Shown here: one piece after another, positions 59,926 through 64,000 of the stretch | Numbering within the stretch: position 1 is the stretch's first letter | Layout of the letters: each line of letters begins with the position of its first letter | From: Dasypus novemcinctus | Taxonomy: Eukaryota; Chordata; Mammalia; Cingulata; Dasypodidae | DNA length: 64,000 nucleotides | NCBI RefSeq assembly: GCF_030445035.2 | Contig: NC_080689.1 | Location: 25,449,278-25,513,277, forward strand | Reading direction: 5' to 3' | Notes under the pieces: model-generated | Database searches by the model: none | Told to the model about the DNA's origin: nothing | Seen by the model: only the letters and a program-made list of their open reading frames with translations | Made by a program: the position numbers and the translations under genes

Positions 59926-60560
59926 AGCTGCTGTGTGGAGAATGGCTATCACGGGACAAGGGAGGGAGAAAAAGGTCAACCAAGGGACCGGGGCAGGGGT
60001 CCAGAGAGGGACGGTCGTGGGATGGTCCAGACCCAGACCTAGGGGTTTGAGGCAGGGGCGGTGAGGAGGGGCGTTCGGAGGACGGAGCCAACAGGCCTCG
60101 CTGTGGACTAGAGGGGGATGTGAAGGAACACGGGGAGTCAAGGGCACTCCAAGGTTTGGGGACCGAGCGCCTTGCTGAGATGGGGCAGATGTGGGAAAGG
60201 CAAGTGGGGGGGGAGGGTGGGATCAGGGTTCTGCCAGATCTGGTCGGTGTGAAACACCTTGTACCCTTCCCCGAGGAGACGCGGTCGGCCGGTGATGGAA
60301 GAATCTGGAGCTCAGGGCAGAAGCCGGCAGCGGAACTAGGCGTGTGGGATTCCAGGGCACATCGAGGGAGTTTAAACCCACAAAAGGAGACGCGGTCATC
60401 AAGAGAGTGCGAGCGGTTAAAGAGAAGCATCGGCGCAGCACTCAGAGGCCCCGGGGGTAGAGACTGAAAGAAGCAGAGGCACCAACAAGGGGACTGTGCA
60501 GTGGAAAGAAAACAGCAGGCGGCTGCGACCCGGAGGCCAAGAAAGCCACCCCTTCACAGT

Positions 60561-61094
60561 GACCCTGGAGCCCAAGAGGTGCCTGCAAAGGAAGATTCCC
60601 GCCCAGCAGGTGGAGGCCTGAGGCTCCGAGAAGCTGTCACCCTGCGTCAGGGCCGCCACCCACCCGCGCGGGCCCCTTGCCCTCTGAAAAGAGCTCTTTG
60701 TGACTTCTTAAAGGAGGAAACACCTCCGTCGGTGGAGGGACATTACTTGCTTCCTGTTAGAGCAGACCTCTATTTAGGATCAAGTTCCGTGCCAGCCGCG
60801 GCCCCAGAGGCGACAGTAAGGAAAGAGGAGGCAGGGGACACGCAGGCGGCCGAGCGGCCCGGGAGGCTGGCGCAGCGGGCGCGACTCTGCAGAGTTCAAA
60901 GGATACTGGCAGGCACACGAGCCCCGTCTCTCTCAGCTGGAAACTCTCCTCTCCCCGCCACGGGCCTGTCCTCTCCATTTCCAGCTTGGAAGGCCTGACA
61001 AAGGACATCTAGGCGAGCTGGTCTGGGCGCACTTGCTGGTGGCTGGTTTAACCCTTTGATGCCTGCCAGCTCCTTCCAAGGAAGGCTAAGCCTA
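60561..61094. promoter_or_regulatory. CpG-rich single-copy segment
   Basis: CpG-dense at 60640-60675 and 60795-60890 (CGCGCGGGC, GCCGCGGCC, GCGGCCGAGCGGCC), continuing from the CpG-rich end of the adjacent L2. A candidate small CpG island. Open frames on both strands (60501-60998, 60757-61008) are composition effects. Confidence 0.45.
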
Positions 61095-61260
61095 ATCAAT
61101 CTTTTATTCATCCAGCAACTTTGCTGAGCACCTTCTTTGTGCCAAGCCCCTGTGCCAGCCATAGGGATACAGCAGGAGAGAAGACAGACGTGTGTAACAT
61201 CCCATCTGAGTTTACAGTCCAGGAGGAAAGCAGAAATTAAGCAAATGACTGAACAGAGAT
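61095..61260 (-). mobile_element. L2 3' end, antisense
   Basis: 'ttattcatccagcaactttgctgagcaccttctttgtgcc' (61103-61142) and 'catagggatacagcaggagagaagacagacg' with 'tttacagtccaggagg' match the antisense L2 terminus. Confidence 0.65.
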
Positions 61261-62109
61261 ACTGCCAGAAGGGCTGAGGCAGGGATCCAGGCTGGGGAAG
61301 AGGCTCAGACTCTCCAGAGGCAGAGAGAGTAAAAGCAGGAGGTGGGCGCAGGGTTCAGGAATCTGTCCCCTGGGCTTCTAGAAGCTGGCCAGTCACTGCT
61401 CTGCTGTAGTGACAGTGCTCTAGGTTTCCAAAGCCCAGACCAAAGAGTGGCGCTCGGGAAGGGCCATTGCTGGCAGGAATTGAGACGCTCTGGTGTGGAG
61501 CCTGGCTCCCCACCCTTGGGCACCAGCTCAGAGCACAGCGACCGTCCCTCGAGAGTCCCAGGGCTCCTGAAGCACCATTGGCAAAACCCTACCAGCAAAT
61601 AATCTGGGAAGCCTTTGTCGAAAGGAGAGCAGAGGGAATGCCCATGCCTCTTGGGAAGGCCAAGGCAGAACTTCTGAAGAGGCTTCTTTGGGCTAATGAC
61701 CATCTGCACACCTTAAGTAGACTCAGCTCCGCCTGTTTACTCCTGGCACCTCTCTCCACGCCACCTCCACGCACAGGCACTCGCGCCTCTACGGAGGAGA
61801 GGACAGTGAAGACGGTCGGGAGGAAGTTAACTTACATGCTTTGGTTTCAAGGTCCTTTTCTTTACTGTTCTGGATAACTGAATATTAAGCCAAACACTCC
61901 TTGTGGGACTGAAAAATACCTTAAACCCTTTCCTTATATGAATTTAATACATCAAAATTTACTAAATAGTTCTTGGACAAATGAGGACATCAAACTCTCA
62001 AGCGTTTCCATCTGAATTTCAACTTTCATTGTGTAATGGTTGTAGCCATGGGAGATTGGATTGAATGTACAACAGAGAAGAAGAAAGGCTTATTTGTATA
62101 AGATACTAC
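61261..62109. other. single-copy DNA, no gene seen
   Basis: Overlapping frames on both strands near 61305-61877 without domain features. Nothing recognised otherwise. Confidence 0.4.
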
Positions 62110-62245
62110 AATCTTCAAGTTGTTTGGTATACATTATTGCATTTCCTCCTTGCAAGAGGCCCATGAATCAAGAAATATTTCAGTGTTACAGATGAGGAAA
62201 TGTGTGTCCTGAGACATTAAGTAATTTACTCAAAGGTCATATAGT
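62110..62245 (-). mobile_element. MIR, antisense
   Basis: 'tatacattattgcatttcctccttgcaagaggcccatg' (62129-62166), 'gttacagatgaggaaatgtgtgtcctgagacattaagtaa' (62185-62224) and 'aaggtcatatag'. Confidence 0.65.
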
Positions 62246-62974
62246 TTTGCTTTTTTTTTCTTTTTTGTTTGGTTTTCATGTCTGCCACCATGTTCCTGTA
62301 TTCTACCCTCAGGACTGACTGTGAAAGCCACATCTCTACAAAATGAATTCCGTTGTCGTAACATTCACCTCTTCCTAAAATTATGGCACAGAAAATAAAA
62401 TCTGTCCAACATGCAGAAAATAAAATCAGTCCAACAAAGAACTCTACATTTATTGCTTTTCTGGATAATTAAATTTTCTGGTATTTTATTTATATCCTAG
62501 TAAAGAAATTTGGCAAATAGCCCACGAGACTTCCCATAGAATGAAAACAAACAAAAAATGCACATAGATCATATACACATCCAGCTCAATTACATAGCAA
62601 TTCCAAATCTTTAATTCAACCCTTCATTGGAATGAAAATCTTTACTTCCTTTTCACCAGGTTTTTTAAAAAAAACAAAACGAGAAACCTAAGAGGTGGTA
62701 GCATCAGTCTCTTTTTGCAATCAGCAGCACCATCTACTGGCAACAAAGAAAAACATGAAGGATTTTCATGACTTTAGTGAAAATTAAGGTTTAGTAAGGG
62801 AAAGACAATTTCATAGCCCAGGACTTCATTGATTAATTTAGATCCAAGTACACACAATTTAATTTTAGTTCATGAGCTCCTTAAGCAAATTACAGAAGGA
62901 ATCAGATAAAATCGAAGTAGAATTATTTAACTATGCATAACATAAAACGTAAAGTAAGAAAACTAGCTTTGGGA
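62246..62974. other. single-copy AT-rich DNA
   Basis: A near-tandem phrase occurs at 62393-62407 and 62413-62430 ('cagaaaataaaatc(t/a)gtccaac'). No gene recognised. Confidence 0.4.
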
Positions 62975-63120
62975 AAGAATAAAAATGGATTGAATCTCAG
63001 CTAAACCACTTAGTAGCTATATGACTTCTCTCAGCCTCAGTCTTCTCATCTGTCAAAGTTGAATAATGATATTTGCATTATAAGTTTATTTTGTGGATTA
63101 AATAATATATGTAAAATGTA
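62975..63120 (+). mobile_element. MIR, sense
   Basis: 'ttgaatctcagctaaaccacttagtagctatatgactt' (62990-63027), 'cagcctcagtcttctcatctgtcaaa' (63033-63058) and 'tttattttgtggattaaataatatatgtaaa'. Confidence 0.75.
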
Positions 63121-64000
63121 GCCCATTGCTAACAAAACAAGGTAGCTATTGTTTGAGGCCATTTTTAGAGCACATGCTAGGTTTTAGACTGTCCCAGCAA
63201 CTTTCTCCACAGCAACCCTGTCAAATGGAAAGACTGCAACTGTAGGTACCATGTCCAGGACCCCCCAGCCAACAATTAAGAGCCATATTTGAGTCCAAGT
63301 GTTCACCTGATTCTAAACACTTTATCGTTTCTACTATGTCCCAAAGCATAGCGACGTTGCTTTGGATTCCTTCCAGACATTGTCTCTGTGGATCCCACTT
63401 TGTGGTTCTCAATGTGGCTGTGCTTTCCATGCGGTCGCCTGGTCCCCATCCTTGGAGGTTTGACATATGCATTTCATTGTACAGAAACACCAAGCTTGCC
63501 TAACCAGCACAAATACATATGTATTTAAGGATGCGATTCCAGGAAGCTCCTTAGACTTTGATATGCAACCTTGATCATATCCAAGGATGAAAAGAATGAC
63601 AAACCTACAGTTCCACATGTCCTCTCAGCACTTAATCCAACCTCTCTATTTTTATCATGTCATTGGGCTACCAATCATTTTTCACAAAGCTGCCTCTATT
63701 TCAAGAATAGAATTCCTCAAGGACAAAAGTCTTGCTTGTCGAATGAATGAATGGATGAGTCAAAGATGATTACATATTATTTTCTCCACTATGAAGAGCT
63801 GATATCTCCATAAGGAACTGGGGTACAGGGAACTTAAATTCTTCCACACCAGCACATAGTGATTATTCATTTGAGATTTATTGAGTCGACTTGAATCCAG
63901 CCAAAATTGCCCTTTCCTTGCAGTATTTCCTTACAAGCCTTTCCCTTTTTAAATACCTATATTCAAAGAGAATTTCTTTTATTCAAATTTCTTTTCTAGA
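63121..64000. other. single-copy DNA, no gene seen
   Basis: No gene recognised. A weak L2-tail-like phrase 'cttgcttgtcgaatgaatgaatgg' occurs at 63731-63754. Confidence 0.4.

Larger units (their letters stand above)
57985..60560 (-). mobile_element. L2, antisense, broken by an LTR-like element and an L1
   Basis: L2 3' end at 57985-58145 ('ggactctgggactacagaagg', 'aaaatccctgacctcatgaggcttac'), then after an insertion the block 58740-58998 ('gccagtgtggctacagctgtaag', 'agggtgacatgatctcatag'). It resumes after an L1 with 'gctgctgtgtggagaatgg' (59927-59945), 'ggagtcaagggcactccaaggtttgg' (60136-60161), 'gaatctggagctcaggg' (60301-60317) and the RT-proximal block around 60410-60460. Joining the pieces restores L2 order. 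The distal part is unusually CpG-rich. Confidence 0.75.

Noticed and set aside
59894-60430. 178-codon minus-strand ORF
   Set aside because: Lies mostly in a CpG-rich L2 remnant; chance open frame.
1-64000. CRISPR arrays, bacterial operons, phage or plasmid features
   Set aside because: No regular spacer repeats or prokaryotic gene density; the window is clearly mammalian.

Overview
The window is animal nuclear DNA from a xenarthran, most likely an armadillo (Dasypus or a close relative). The diagnosis rests on about ten tRNA-Ala-derived SINEs of the armadillo DAS type, several with intact Pol III A and B boxes and clear target-site duplications (TSDs). They sit among general placental repeats: L1, L2, MIR, MLT1/MaLR-type LTRs and MER5-type hAT remnants. 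AT content, intron-like composition and the lack of long conserved ORFs fit an intergenic or intronic region.

I find no protein-coding gene, rRNA or functional tRNA that I can defend. The long open frames are shadows of repeats or of GC-rich low-complexity DNA: 38684-39553 is open on both strands, 55143-55649 is a pentanucleotide microsatellite, 50308-51117 is two SINEs and 4103-4711 is an LTR. This annotation is therefore mainly a transposon map with some regulatory candidates.

Layout. 1-4.7 kb: unique DNA, an MLT1 LTR, an L1 3' end holding a dimeric SINE, a second SINE and a lineage-type LTR. 4.7-9.7 kb: mostly unique, with MIRs. 9.7-11.6 kb: an L1-3'UTR-like lineage element, then a MIR split by an LTR. 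12.4-19.6 kb: a dimeric SINE, MER5, MIR, a complete MaLR solo LTR with 5-bp TSD and an L1 3' end. 20.0-23.4 kb: two young SINEs flanking a CpG-rich segment (about 21.6-22.7 kb), the best promoter candidate. 25.5-29.1 kb: a long antisense L2 with recognisable reverse-transcriptase remnants, interrupted by a 1.64-kb retrocopy-like insertion and by a SINE. 29-37 kb: AT-rich DNA, MLT1, L2, MIR and a possible ERV LTR. 37.6-40.3 kb: GC-rich unique DNA. 40.5-48.5 kb: L1-like, L2 and MIR. 48.6-52.5 kb: a nested stack in which an LTR is split by an L1, the L1 by a SINE and that SINE by another SINE. 52.6-55.6 kb: SINE, LTR, SINE and a 73-unit perfect (TCCTA)n array. 56-64 kb: CT/CA-rich unique DNA, an L2 split by an LTR-like element and an L1, a CpG-rich stretch, L2 and MIR.

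The most informative items are an L1 insertion with a perfect 14-bp TSD that keeps its 5' end but lacks everything from the RT domain onward, the retrocopy-like insertion inside the L2, and two multi-copy families (one LTR, one L1-3'UTR-like) that look lineage-restricted. Family names come from remembered consensus phrases and were not checked against a repeat library.
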